Assembly: GCA_046347045.1 (NCBI GenBank)
Contig: JAXMGX010000004.1
Location: 124,001-188,000, forward strand
DNA from: ZC4RG30 sp046347045
GTDB taxonomy: Bacteria > Pseudomonadota > Gammaproteobacteria > Steroidobacterales > Steroidobacteraceae
Direction of reading: 5' to 3'
Length of the DNA: 64,000 nucleotides
Positions 1 to 8,439 of the stretch are shown here, in pieces; the first letter of the stretch is position 1, and every line of letters starts with the position of its first letter. A program made the position numbers and the translations under genes. A model generated the notes under the pieces. That model saw nothing but the letters and a program-made list of their open reading frames with translations. It ran no database searches and was not told the origin of the DNA.

Positions 1-611
1 TCGACACCGCCGACCGGCTTGCCGATGATCTTGAAGTCTTTCGGGTCCTTCAGCTTCACGGTTGCCGGATTCGGGGCAGGGACCCTGGCGGCCGCACTGG
101 CCAGCTCGCCATAGCTGGCCTGCCTGTTCTTTCCCTTGTGACTGACGACGCCGTCGGCCGTTTCGCATTCCTCGACCGGTACGTTCCAGGCGCGGGCCGC
201 CGCGGTGACCAGCATCAGTCGCGCGGATGCGCCTACCCGGCGCAGCAGGTCGTAGTTCATCGGAATCGACAGCGAACCGCCGGCGAACTGCCCGCCATAG
301 CGGACCGGATCGACTTCGGCGTCTTCGGCGCGAACATCCTTCCAGGCCACATCCAGCTCTTCGGCGATGATCATCGGGAAGGAAGTCTTGATGCCCTGGC
401 CGCATTCGGGGTTCTTGTTGACGATATGCGTCTCGCCATTCGGCAGGATCCAGATGTAGGCGTTGAGCGTTGCGGATGCTTCAGACGTGCCGCTCTTGGC
501 CAGCGCGAATCCGGGAATGCTGAAGTTGAGCAGGAATCCGCCACCCACGGCGGCGCCAGTGGTGAGGAACGCGCGGCGGGAAACGCCGTTCTGCCGGGTA
601 ATGTTTGACAT
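1..611 (-). CDS. Molybdopterin-binding large subunit of an exported xanthine-dehydrogenase-family oxidoreductase (IorB-like), C-terminus beyond window
   Basis: This is the first ~203 residues of a large subunit of the isoquinoline 1-oxidoreductase / periplasmic aldehyde dehydrogenase type, which hydroxylates heterocycles or oxidises aldehydes at a Mo cofactor. The N-terminus carries a Tat signal (SRRAFLTTGAAVGGG), so the folded cofactor enzyme is probably exported. The segment with NAYIWILPNGE and NKNPECGQGIKTSFPMIIAEE is typical of the first molybdopterin domain. The start ATG overlaps the TGA of the upstream 2Fe-2S subunit by one base, indicating translational coupling. The rest of the protein, including the active-site Glu, lies outside the window. 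The substrate cannot be told from this fragment. Confidence 0.85.
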   Translation of the reverse strand, partial: MSNITRQNGVSRRAFLTTGAAVGGGFLLNFSIPGFALAKSGTSEASATLNAYIWILPNGETHIVNKNPECGQGIKTSFPMIIAEELDVAWKDVRAEDAEVDPVRYGGQFAGGSLSIPMNYDLLRRVGASARLMLVTAAARAWNVPVEECETADGVVSHKGKNRQASYGELASAAARVPAPNPATVKLKDPKDFKIIGKPVGGV

Positions 612-1093
612 CACGCCATCTCCCTCTTGTCTTCGGTGGGAAGGCCGGCAGCCTGCTTGATGGCCGCGCGGATGCGTGCATAGGTTGCGCAGCGGCACAG
701 GTTGCCGCTCATCGCATCATCGATGTCCTTGTCGGTGGGTTTGGACGTGCGGTTGAGCAGCGCCGTGGCCGACATGATCTGGCCGGCCTGGCAGTAGCCG
801 CACTGCATGACGTCGAGTGCGAGCCAGGCGTCCTGCACCTTCTTGCCCACCGGGCTCTCGCCGATGGCCTCGATGGTGGTGATCTTCGCGGTGCCGACCG
901 CCGATACCGGCGTGACACACGCACGGGCGGCGTTGCCGTCGATATGCACCGTACAGGCGCCGCACAGACCCATGCCGCAGCCGAACTTGCTGCCTTTCAG
1001 TTCCAGCTCATCACGCAGCACCCAGAGCAGCGGCGTGTCGGCGTCGACCTCCACGGTGCGCGCAGTGCCGTTGACGTTGATGGTGTAGCTCAT
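611..1093 (-). CDS. (2Fe-2S)-binding small subunit of molybdenum hydroxylase (IorA-like)
   Basis: About 160 residues. An N-terminal plant-type ferredoxin fold holds the first cluster (CGMGLCGACTVHIDG), and a C-terminal helical domain holds the second (CGYCQAGQIM and NLCRCATYARI). This is the usual two-cluster subunit that passes electrons from the Mo site of the partner encoded immediately downstream. I chose the ATG at 1093 because GAGG lies 7 bases upstream and MSYTINVNG matches the family start; an upstream in-frame ATG at 1138 would add a basic tail. No signal peptide is visible, so it presumably leaves the cell with the Tat-targeted large subunit. The divergent cytochrome c gene at 1356 is the likely electron acceptor. 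Confidence 0.92.
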   Translation of the reverse strand: MSYTINVNGTARTVEVDADTPLLWVLRDELELKGSKFGCGMGLCGACTVHIDGNAARACVTPVSAVGTAKITTIEAIGESPVGKKVQDAWLALDVMQCGYCQAGQIMSATALLNRTSKPTDKDIDDAMSGNLCRCATYARIRAAIKQAAGLPTEDKREMA

Positions 1094-1355
1094 GCGATAC
1101 CTCGGTTTGCGCGGTACTCTTGCCCGCGCGAAGGCCATGTTCCGGACGTCCAGCGCGCCCCCGCCCGAATATACTGCAGGCAGTGGGACTTGGGGCGATC
1201 CCGGCCGGTCGGCGCGGCTTCTGTATACCGCCGGGAATAACGCGAATTACACAGCGTCCGCATTGCAGACCCCGGGGGCAGGTAGGCTATGTTGTCGGAC
1301 TGGCGGGTGCATTGAGGCGACGGAGCACAGACTCCGGGTGGCATAAGGGGAGAAT

Positions 1356-2693
1356 ATGAAGCTCAAGCGGGTACACATCGTCCTCGGCATCCTGGTCATT
1401 CTCGGAGGGGTGCTTGCATGGGTACTGGTGCTGCCCGGCCCAATGGCCTTCGCCAGCGGCAAGCGCGTGACGCTGGCCGAGTACGCCTCCAGGCCCACCG
1501 GCGTGCCGGTGGACTTCCAGGAGCAAGACCCACTGGCGAAGGGCAGGTATCTGGCCGTCGCCGCGGACTGCGAGGCCTGCCACACCGAGGAGGGCGGCAC
1601 CGCCTTTGCGGGTGGCCGACCGTTCGAGACGCAGTTCGGCACGATCTTTTCGCCGAACATCACGCCGGATGCCGAGACCGGCATCGGCTCGTGGAGCGAT
1701 GCGGATTTCCTGCGCGCCATGCACGAAGGCATCGCGAAGGATGGCACGCGCCTGTATCCGGCGTTCCCGTATGCGTCCTACACCTACCTTACCGATGAGG
1801 ACGTGCTGGCGATCAAGGCCTATCTGTTCAGCGTCCCGGCGGTGAAGAGCACTGCGCCCGCAAATACGCTGCGCTGGCCCTACAACCAGCGTTGGCTGAT
1901 GGCCATCTGGTCGAAACTCTACAATCCCGGCAAGCGCTTCGAGCCGGTGGCGGATCAGACCCCCCAGTGGAACCGTGGCGCGTATCTCAGCGAAGCGCTG
2001 GGTCATTGCGGCGAATGTCACACGCCGCGCAGCCTGCTGCAGGCGCTCAATAACCGACGCAAATTCGCCGGCGGCATGGCCGAGGGCTGGCGCGCGTACA
2101 ACCTGAGCAGCGACAAGCAATCGGGCATCGGCACATGGACCGCCGAGGATCTCGAGAAGTATCTGAAGACCGGCCACTCCGATGATCGCGGCTCGGCTTT
2201 CGGACCGATGGCGCAGGCGGTTCACCTGAGCTTCCAGAAGCTCACTCCCTCGGATGTGACCGCCATCGTCACCTATGTTCGCAGCGTGCCGCCGGTGTCA
2301 ACGCCAGACCTTCCGGCCCCCAAGCTGCAGGCTGCATCGGCCGTGCCGTCGGATCATGGCGCTGCAGACTCGAATTCCCGGGGGCACCTGATGTACGCGA
2401 GCATGTGCGCCGGCTGCCACACGTGGACCGGCACCGGCAGCTACGTGCCACACACAACGCTGACCGGTACCCGCGCCGTGAACGATCCCACCGCCACCAA
2501 CGTGGCACTGGCCGTGCTGCGCGGGGCAAGCACGCTGCCACCGTCGGGCGACATCGCGGTGATGCCCGCGTTTGCAGCCGCATGGTCGGACGAGGAGATC
2601 GCGGACGTATCGAACTACGTAATTGCGCGCTTCGGGGCCAAGCCGTCATCGATCACGGCTGCGCGGGTGCGTGAACTGCGCGAGATGAAGTAG
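1356..2693 (+). CDS. Membrane-anchored three-heme cytochrome c
   Basis: A 445-residue protein with an uncleaved N-terminal membrane segment (residues about 6-28) followed by three class I cytochrome domains. Each has one CxxCH site: CEACH at residue 72, CGECH at 218 and CAGCH at 351. The architecture matches cytochrome subunits of periplasmic alcohol or aldehyde dehydrogenases and the IorAB/nicotinate dehydrogenase group, which carry electrons from a periplasmic dehydrogenase to the respiratory chain. It is transcribed divergently from the Mo-hydroxylase genes across a 262-bp gap, rather than downstream of them as is common. The C-terminal third domain is a more distant cytochrome domain than the first two. 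The partner assignment is inference from context. Confidence 0.88.
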   Translation: MKLKRVHIVLGILVILGGVLAWVLVLPGPMAFASGKRVTLAEYASRPTGVPVDFQEQDPLAKGRYLAVAADCEACHTEEGGTAFAGGRPFETQFGTIFSPNITPDAETGIGSWSDADFLRAMHEGIAKDGTRLYPAFPYASYTYLTDEDVLAIKAYLFSVPAVKSTAPANTLRWPYNQRWLMAIWSKLYNPGKRFEPVADQTPQWNRGAYLSEALGHCGECHTPRSLLQALNNRRKFAGGMAEGWRAYNLSSDKQSGIGTWTAEDLEKYLKTGHSDDRGSAFGPMAQAVHLSFQKLTPSDVTAIVTYVRSVPPVSTPDLPAPKLQAASAVPSDHGAADSNSRGHLMYASMCAGCHTWTGTGSYVPHTTLTGTRAVNDPTATNVALAVLRGASTLPPSGDIAVMPAFAAAWSDEEIADVSNYVIARFGAKPSSITAARVRELREMK

Positions 2694-2791
2694 GCAATCG
2701 CCGGGCGCCCTGGACCTGGTCCAGAGGCGCCCAACCCCCGACCCAACCCCTCGCTGAGCATTTGCTTGGCAAATTCCGCCTATTCATCAAT

Positions 2792-2816
2792 AATGCGAAC
2801 CATTCGTATTCGCATT
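2792..2816. promoter_or_regulatory. Fur box upstream of siderophore receptor operon
   Basis: Perfect 8-bp inverted arms AATGCGAA (2792-2799) and TTCGCATT (2809-2816), with a third related element (CATTCG) in the 9-bp centre. This is the overlapping-hexamer layout of gammaproteobacterial Fur sites, in an AT-rich island 42 bp before the receptor start. It predicts iron-dependent repression of the whole six-gene operon. Confidence 0.75.
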
Positions 2817-2857
2817 ACGATATTGCTGAGAGAATTCGTAAGGAGCCTGTTTCGATC

Positions 2858-5251
2858 ATGAGCCCCCGACTGACCACACTGCGCCCTGCCAGCCTCCGCA
2901 ATGCAAACGAGGCTGCGGGAGGGTTCCGCACCCGTATGCGCAGCAGCCTGGCGCTGGGTATCTCTGCCCTGGGGGCAGCGCCGATGGTTGCCCTGACAGG
3001 AGAAGCCGTCACCCAGCTCGAAACCATCAAAGTCGAAGACACCGCCATCGACCCGAATCCCGATGCCCAGACCGGCGTGCCGTACAAGGCCCGTACCTCG
3101 GGCGACGAGCGCCATACGCGGCCCATCGCCGAAACCCCGCAGTCCATCTCGGTGCTCACGAAGGCGCAAATCGATGACTCCGGCTATACCGACCTGAAGG
3201 AAATCCTCGAAGCTCAGCCCGGCATCACCGCGGGCACCGGCGAGAACGGCAATGCCTTCGGCGACCGCTACATCATCCGGGGGCAGGAGGCGCGCAGCGA
3301 TGTGTTCGTCGATGGCCTGCGCGATCCGGGCATGACCACGCGCGAGAGCTTCGCCATCGAGCAGCTGGAAATCTCGCGCGGACCGAACTCCAGCTTCGCG
3401 GGACGCGGCAGCGCCGGCGGCGCCGTCAATGCCATCACCAAGCAGGCCACGACGGCGCTGGACTTCGCGAAGCTCACCGTGGGCATCGGCTCCGACAGCC
3501 ATCTGCGCTCCAGCATCGACGCGAACCACGCCTTCGGCGAAGTGTTCGCCATCCGCGGCAACGCGGTGTATTCGAACGAAGAGGTGCCGGATCGCGGGCC
3601 GGCCCAGCGGCTGCGCAAGGGCCTGGCACTGTCGGGGCTTTATTCGCCCACCGAGAGCGTGTCGCTGGTGGTCGATTACTATGGACTGCGCGCCCGCGAC
3701 ATGCCGGACCTGGGCGGCTATCTGCTGGGTACCGCGCCCGACCGTCATCCCGCGCAGGATGTGCCGGTGTATTCGCAGACCGCGGATTTCATGAGATCGG
3801 ATGTGGATACGCTCACGGCGCGACTCACCTGGAATTTCACGCCTGAACTGACGCTGGTGAGCCGCACCCGCTACGGCACGTCGGACAACAGCTATGCCAC
3901 CACCGGCGCCTCGGCCGCGGCCACGCGCTACAGCGGCGCCACCGGCGTGGCACTGCCCGCCGGCACCGCATCGCTGGATGGCGGTCACACGGGCTGGCAG
4001 GACGTGGACTATTTCGCGCACCAGTCGAACCTGCGCTGGAACAAGGCGCTGTTCGGCCTTCGGAACGAGCTGATCTTCAGCGTGGAATTCACCGATCACG
4101 ACGTGACCTCCGCCGGCGGCAATGGCGCCACCGGCTTCGCGTTCACCAATACTGCGCCCTTCAACTGCAGGACCACGCAGGGTATCGGCGCAAACAACGG
4201 CTACTGCTTCGCGCCCGCAGGGCAGCTTCTCGACGGCGTGCTGGTGAACCCCACCACGATTGCCGGCCGCGTGTACGGTGCACGACGTGCGAAGCAGCAG
4301 GACTGGTCGGTGCGCACGATCTCCGGCGCGCTGATGGATACGGTGGACCTTGCGCCGCGCCTGACGGCCTTCGCCGGTGTGCGACTCGACCGTTACGATC
4401 TCACCCTGAAGCGCTTCGACCAGACCAGCGACGCCACGACCGGCGATTACACGTCGGGCGACACGCTGGTGAACGGCCACGTCGGCCTGAGCTACGAGGT
4501 TTCCGACGCCGGCATGGTGTATGCCAGCTTCGCGTCGGCCCAGGACATCAACGGCGGCGAGCCGGATTCGGGCACCAACGGCGGTTACGGCGGGCTGGTG
4601 CTGTACAACGGCAGCGCGGCCGGCGCCGACCCGGAAACCTCGGTGAACCTGGAACTGGGCACCAAGTGGAATCTGTTCGACGAACAGTTGCTGCTGACGG
4701 CGGCGGTGTTCCAGACGAAGAAATCCGATGTGATGGAGGGTGCCAACTACGACACCATCGGCACGTTCAACAGCGGCAAGAACCGCGTTCGTGGCGTCGA
4801 GCTCGACGTGGTCGGCAAGCTCACCGACAAGCTCACGCTGCAGGCGGGCTACACCAGCATGAAGGGCACGGTGCTGGCATCGGCCACGCCGGCCAATGTG
4901 GGCAGGTCGCTGGCCAACTTCGCCCGCAACCAGGCCTCGGCGCAGCTCAAGTACGACTTCACCGAGGCCTTTTCGCTGGGCGTTGCGGGCAAGTACAAGA
5001 GCCGGCGCTTCGGCGGACAGCCGGACACGGCCGCGAATGTCGGCGCCAATGGTGCCTATTCGCAGCCGGTGCCGATGTACGTCGTGTACGACGTGTTTGC
5101 CAGCTACGACTTCACGCGCGATTTCGAGGCGCGGCTGAACATCGGCAACGTCACCGACAAGGACTACTACCTGGCCGTTTATCGCTCGGGATCGTTCCTG
5201 TACAAGGGCGATGCGCGCAATGTGCGGCTGACTTTCAGCTACTCGCTGTGA
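2858..5251 (+). CDS. TonB-dependent siderophore receptor (Fiu-like)
   Basis: A 797-residue outer-membrane receptor for ferric siderophores. The ATG at 2858 follows AAGGAG at 2840-2845; an upstream in-frame ATG would place coding sequence across the Fur box. The N-terminal leader is long and unusual (about 50 residues before ETIKVEDTAI), with a hydrophobic export segment around residues 28-50. The plug carries the siderophore-receptor hallmarks TPQSISVLTKAQID, then RYIIRGQ and ISRGPNSSFAGRGSAGGAVN. The barrel closes with NVTDKDYYLAVYRSG and a terminal TFSYSL strand. Resemblance is to the catecholate Fiu/PiuA group, and the PiuC-type hydroxylase two genes downstream supports that. The actual ligand is unknown. 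It is the first gene of a six-gene overlapping operon. Confidence 0.9.
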   Translation: MSPRLTTLRPASLRNANEAAGGFRTRMRSSLALGISALGAAPMVALTGEAVTQLETIKVEDTAIDPNPDAQTGVPYKARTSGDERHTRPIAETPQSISVLTKAQIDDSGYTDLKEILEAQPGITAGTGENGNAFGDRYIIRGQEARSDVFVDGLRDPGMTTRESFAIEQLEISRGPNSSFAGRGSAGGAVNAITKQATTALDFAKLTVGIGSDSHLRSSIDANHAFGEVFAIRGNAVYSNEEVPDRGPAQRLRKGLALSGLYSPTESVSLVVDYYGLRARDMPDLGGYLLGTAPDRHPAQDVPVYSQTADFMRSDVDTLTARLTWNFTPELTLVSRTRYGTSDNSYATTGASAAATRYSGATGVALPAGTASLDGGHTGWQDVDYFAHQSNLRWNKALFGLRNELIFSVEFTDHDVTSAGGNGATGFAFTNTAPFNCRTTQGIGANNGYCFAPAGQLLDGVLVNPTTIAGRVYGARRAKQQDWSVRTISGALMDTVDLAPRLTAFAGVRLDRYDLTLKRFDQTSDATTGDYTSGDTLVNGHVGLSYEVSDAGMVYASFASAQDINGGEPDSGTNGGYGGLVLYNGSAAGADPETSVNLELGTKWNLFDEQLLLTAAVFQTKKSDVMEGANYDTIGTFNSGKNRVRGVELDVVGKLTDKLTLQAGYTSMKGTVLASATPANVGRSLANFARNQASAQLKYDFTEAFSLGVAGKYKSRRFGGQPDTAANVGANGAYSQPVPMYVVYDVFASYDFTRDFEARLNIGNVTDKDYYLAVYRSGSFLYKGDARNVRLTFSYSL

Positions 5252-6366
5252 GCACGGACCCCCGCTGCGTCGCGCCGTCCCTCACCCGCATCCCGGGCCA
5301 TATCGGCATGGCGCGCGACTTCGTGGAGGCGGCGCGTGAATACATTGCCGGACCCTGCTACGAGTACATCAGCGGCGGCAGCGGGGCGGGGCATACCGTG
5401 GCGCTGAACGAGCGCGCGTTCGGCGCGCTCACGGTATGTCCGCGCATCTTGCGCGACGTGAGCACGGCACACACGCGGGTGGAGCTGCCCGGCGCCGCGC
5501 TGCCGCATCCGGTGCTGCTGGCGCCAGTGGCGCACCAGGTGCTGGTGCATCCGGGCGCGGAAGTGGAGACCGCGCGCGGGGCATCGGTCACCGGCACCTG
5601 CATGGTGGCCAGCACTCTGTCCACGCGCACGCTCGAGGAGATAGCCGCCGTGGACGCAGCGGGGTCGCGATGGTTTCAGCTCTACCTGCAACCCGATCCC
5701 GAGGTGACATTCGATCTGCTGCGACGGGCCGAGCTCGCCGGGTACGGCGCCATCGTCATCACGGTGGATGCGGCGCTGCAGGTGCCGGCGCAGCGCACTG
5801 TGCAAGCCGGCTTCCGCATGCCGGCTGCAGCGGTGCCGGGCAATCTGCGCGACTACGCACCGGCCGCGCGCTGTGCCGGGCCGCAAAGCATATTCCGCGC
5901 AGCGGCCACAGGCACGCCGCGCTGGGATCAGCTCGTGCAGTTGCGCAGCCATACGTCGCTGCCGGTGTGGATCAAGGGTGTGATGCATCCGGACGACGCG
6001 CGCGCCGCGCGCGATCGGGGTTTTGCGGGCGCGATCGTTTCCAACCATGGCGGTCGCGGCCTGGATGGCGCGCCCGCCAGCATCGAAGTCCTGCCCGGCA
6101 TCCGCCGCGCAGTGGGCGATGATTTTCCGCTGCTGCTCGACAGCGGCATCCGTTCGGGGCGCGATGTCTTCCTGTCGATTGCCCGCGGCGCCGATGCGGT
6201 GCTGGTGGGCCGGCTGCAGCTCCATGCGCTGGCGGTGGCTGGTGCGCTGGGGGTGGCGCACATGCTGCGGTTGCTCCGCGAGGAGCTGGAAGTGTGCATG
6301 GCGCTGGCCGGATGCACGAGTCTCGCGGACGTCCGTCAGGCAGGCCTGGGACAACACCCGTGCTGA
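5248..6366 (+). CDS. FMN-dependent alpha-hydroxy-acid oxidase/dehydrogenase (LldD/glycolate oxidase family)
   Basis: A 372-residue TIM-barrel flavoenzyme that oxidises an L-2-hydroxy acid to the 2-keto acid. Visible signatures are the N-terminal CYEYISGGSG, the flavin-contacting LAPVAHQ, WFQLYLQPD, WIKGVM, the catalytic SNHGGRGLDG (His267, Arg270) and the phosphate site DSGIRSGRDVF with ADAVLVGR. The start is GTG at 5248, overlapping the receptor stop as GTGA, so translation is coupled to the receptor. There is no membrane-binding insert, so it looks soluble. The family includes lactate, glycolate and (S)-mandelate enzymes, and the substrate is not readable here. Its place inside a Fur-controlled siderophore operon is unusual and suggests work on a hydroxy-acid ligand or siderophore product, which is inference. 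Confidence 0.85.
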   Translation: MSTDPRCVAPSLTRIPGHIGMARDFVEAAREYIAGPCYEYISGGSGAGHTVALNERAFGALTVCPRILRDVSTAHTRVELPGAALPHPVLLAPVAHQVLVHPGAEVETARGASVTGTCMVASTLSTRTLEEIAAVDAAGSRWFQLYLQPDPEVTFDLLRRAELAGYGAIVITVDAALQVPAQRTVQAGFRMPAAAVPGNLRDYAPAARCAGPQSIFRAAATGTPRWDQLVQLRSHTSLPVWIKGVMHPDDARAARDRGFAGAIVSNHGGRGLDGAPASIEVLPGIRRAVGDDFPLLLDSGIRSGRDVFLSIARGADAVLVGRLQLHALAVAGALGVAHMLRLLREELEVCMALAGCTSLADVRQAGLGQHPC

Positions 6367-7043
6367 TCTGCATCGACGGCATACTCACCACCGCGGAGGC
6401 GGGCACCTTCCTGCGCCAACTGCAGCAGAGTCCCTGGGAAGACGGCGCAAAGACCGCGGGCGCGGTGGCAAAGTTCGCCAAACACAATCAGCAGGTGGAT
6501 GAGTCGTCGCCGCTGGCGGTGTCGCTGGGCAACCAGATATTGCGCCGGCTGGGAAGCCATCCGCAGTTCCTGTCGGCCGCGCTGCCGGCGAAGATCCATC
6601 CGCCGCGGTTCAACCGCTACGATGTGGGCGAATCCTACGGCACGCATGTGGACGGCGCGCTGATGCGCATGCCGGGCACCCATGCTTCGCTGCGCACCGA
6701 TCTTTCAGCCACGCTGTTCCTGTCTGCCCCCGGAGACTATGACGGGGGTGAGCTGCAGATCGAAGGGCCGTCCGGCGCGCAGGCGGTGAAACTGAACCCT
6801 GGCGACATGGTGCTGTATCCCTCCAGCAGCCTGCATCGCGTCACGCCGGTGACGCGGGGTTCGCGCATCGCCTCGTTCATGTGGATCGAGAGTTTCGTGC
6901 GCGACGCTGCGGCGCGCGGCAACCTGTACGACCTGGACCAGTCCATCCAGTCGCTCACCGTTGCGCTGGGGTCGCAGGACGGCAATGTGCTGCGGCTCAC
7001 GAACATCTACAACAACTTGCTGCGTCGCTGGGCGGAAACCTGA
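6360..7043 (+). CDS. piuC: PKHD-type Fe(II)/2-oxoglutarate hydroxylase (PiuC/YbiX family)
   Basis: A 227-residue Fe(II)- and 2-oxoglutarate-dependent dioxygenase, the normal length for PiuC/YbiX. The iron triad is His96-x-Asp98 (in YGTHVDGALM) and His159 (in SSSLHRVTPVTRGSR), with the co-substrate Arg shortly after. YDGGELQIEGPSG and LNPGDMVLYPSSS are family motifs. I chose the GTG at 6360, which overlaps the oxidase gene by 7 bases and gives VLICIDGILT as start, matching the family; an upstream ATG at 6294 would add 22 unrelated residues. The family is linked genetically to iron uptake and sits beside catecholate receptors in other bacteria. Its substrate is not established. Confidence 0.92.
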   Translation: MLICIDGILTTAEAGTFLRQLQQSPWEDGAKTAGAVAKFAKHNQQVDESSPLAVSLGNQILRRLGSHPQFLSAALPAKIHPPRFNRYDVGESYGTHVDGALMRMPGTHASLRTDLSATLFLSAPGDYDGGELQIEGPSGAQAVKLNPGDMVLYPSSSLHRVTPVTRGSRIASFMWIESFVRDAAARGNLYDLDQSIQSLTVALGSQDGNVLRLTNIYNNLLRRWAET

Positions 7044-7696
7044 TGGCGGGCCACGTCGCCACATGGCTGGCGGTGGCTGCCGCGCATGCGGGGCTCATCG
7101 GCTGGTTCTGGCTGCAATCCGATCCCGTGGTCACCGCGCCGGCGCGCGCGGCACTGCTGGTGAATTTCGTCAGGGAGCCTGCGCCGCAGGCCGTGGCTGC
7201 CCAGCCGTCAGCGTCACCGCCACCGCCACCGGCGGCGCCTTCGCCGCCGAAGCCCGAGCCCCGCCTCATCGCGACGCCCGATGCGCCCCCGGCATCGACC
7301 ATGGCCATTTCGCCGGAACTGGCGCCGGCAGAGCCGGTGCAGGCGGTGTCCACGGTGGCGGCAGCGCCGCAGTCAGCGGCCGTGACCGGACCCGGCGAGC
7401 CCGCCCTCACGCCGCCGGATTTCCGTGCGGCCTATCTGAAGAACCAGGCACCCACATACCCCATGGCCGCGCGCCGGCGCCGCGAGCAGGGCATCGTGAT
7501 GCTGAAGGTTCATGTTCTTCCCAACGGGGAGCCGGAACTGGTCCAGGTGGACCAGAGCAGTGGCTTTCCCGAACTGGACCAGGCTGCATTGAATGTGGTC
7601 AGGCGGCACTGGCGGTTCACTCCCGCCAGGCAGGGCGACCAGCCCGTGGCCGCGTGGGTCGCAGTGCCGCTGCAATTCACCCTCAAGGATCGTTGA
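7043..7696 (+). CDS. TonB-family energy transducer of the siderophore operon
   Basis: A 217-residue protein with one N-terminal membrane helix (about residues 5-22), a periplasmic Pro/Ala-rich spacer, and a C-terminal TonB domain (APTYPMAARRRREQGIVMLKV through WRFTPARQGDQPVAAWVAVPLQF). It transmits inner-membrane proton-motive energy to outer-membrane receptors. The ATG at 7043 shares one base with the stop of the hydroxylase gene; exbB follows after two bases. Being locked into this operon, it probably serves the receptor encoded at 2858 specifically. A second tonB lies at 50698, so the roles may be split. Confidence 0.88.
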   Translation: MAGHVATWLAVAAAHAGLIGWFWLQSDPVVTAPARAALLVNFVREPAPQAVAAQPSASPPPPPAAPSPPKPEPRLIATPDAPPASTMAISPELAPAEPVQAVSTVAAAPQSAAVTGPGEPALTPPDFRAAYLKNQAPTYPMAARRRREQGIVMLKVHVLPNGEPELVQVDQSSGFPELDQAALNVVRRHWRFTPARQGDQPVAAWVAVPLQFTLKDR

Positions 7697-7698
7697 CA

Positions 7699-8439
7699 AT
7701 GGAATCCGTTCAATCGATAGGCGTGCATCATTTTCTGGCCCACTCCGATGCGGTGGCGCGGCTCATTCTTATATCGATGGTGCTGGCCTCCGTCACAAGC
7801 TGGTACCTCATCATCACCAAGGCGGTGTCGGTGGTCCGCGCGCGGCGGCGGGCAGCGCGGTTCATGGCCTTCTTCTGGAGCGCCGCGTCGCTGCAGGAGG
7901 TGGCCACACATCTCGAGCGCCACCCGCCGACCGATCCGCTGTCGCAGCTCGCGCACGAGGGGATAGTCGCTAGCCGCCATCACGAGCGCCCGGGGGTGAA
8001 GACACTGGGGGAGGCGGGCAGCCAGGCAGACCTCGTCACCCGCACGCTGCGCAAGTCCATCGACGAGGAAACCTCGCGCATGGAGTCGGGCCTCACCATC
8101 CTGGCCTCCATCGGCTCGACGGCACCGTTCGTGGGGCTGCTGGGCACGGTGTGGGGCATCTATCACGCGCTGAGCGCCATCGGCATTTCCGGCGCCGGCA
8201 CGCTCGACAAGGTGGCCGGCCCGGTGGGCGAAGCATTGATCATGACCGCCATCGGCCTTGCGGTGGCCATTCCCGCGGTGCTGGGCTACAACTTCATCGT
8301 GCGCGGCAATCGCGTCACTTCGGCGCAGCTCGATGCCTTTGCGCATGACCTGTACACCTTTCTGGTGACGGGCGCGAAGATCGAGTCGCAGGCGCCCTCT
8401 GCACCGGGGGCGCTGAAAGTGGCCGGCGGAAGAAACTGA
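7699..8439 (+). CDS. exbB: ExbB/MotA/TolQ-family proton channel subunit
   Basis: A 246-residue inner-membrane protein with three membrane segments: one near residues 18-40 and two after residue 130. The conserved regions are LTILASIGSTAPFVGLLGTVWGIYHAL and DKVAGPVGEALIMTAIGLAVAIPAV, the pore-lining helices of ExbB/TolQ (the first written here as SIGSTAPFVGLLGTVWG). It forms the proton channel with the ExbD encoded next and powers the TonB just upstream. The start ATG at 7699 lies 2 bases after the tonB stop, and its own stop overlaps the exbD ATG, so the three are translated as a coupled unit. Confidence 0.9.
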   Translation: MESVQSIGVHHFLAHSDAVARLILISMVLASVTSWYLIITKAVSVVRARRRAARFMAFFWSAASLQEVATHLERHPPTDPLSQLAHEGIVASRHHERPGVKTLGEAGSQADLVTRTLRKSIDEETSRMESGLTILASIGSTAPFVGLLGTVWGIYHALSAIGISGAGTLDKVAGPVGEALIMTAIGLAVAIPAVLGYNFIVRGNRVTSAQLDAFAHDLYTFLVTGAKIESQAPSAPGALKVAGGRN

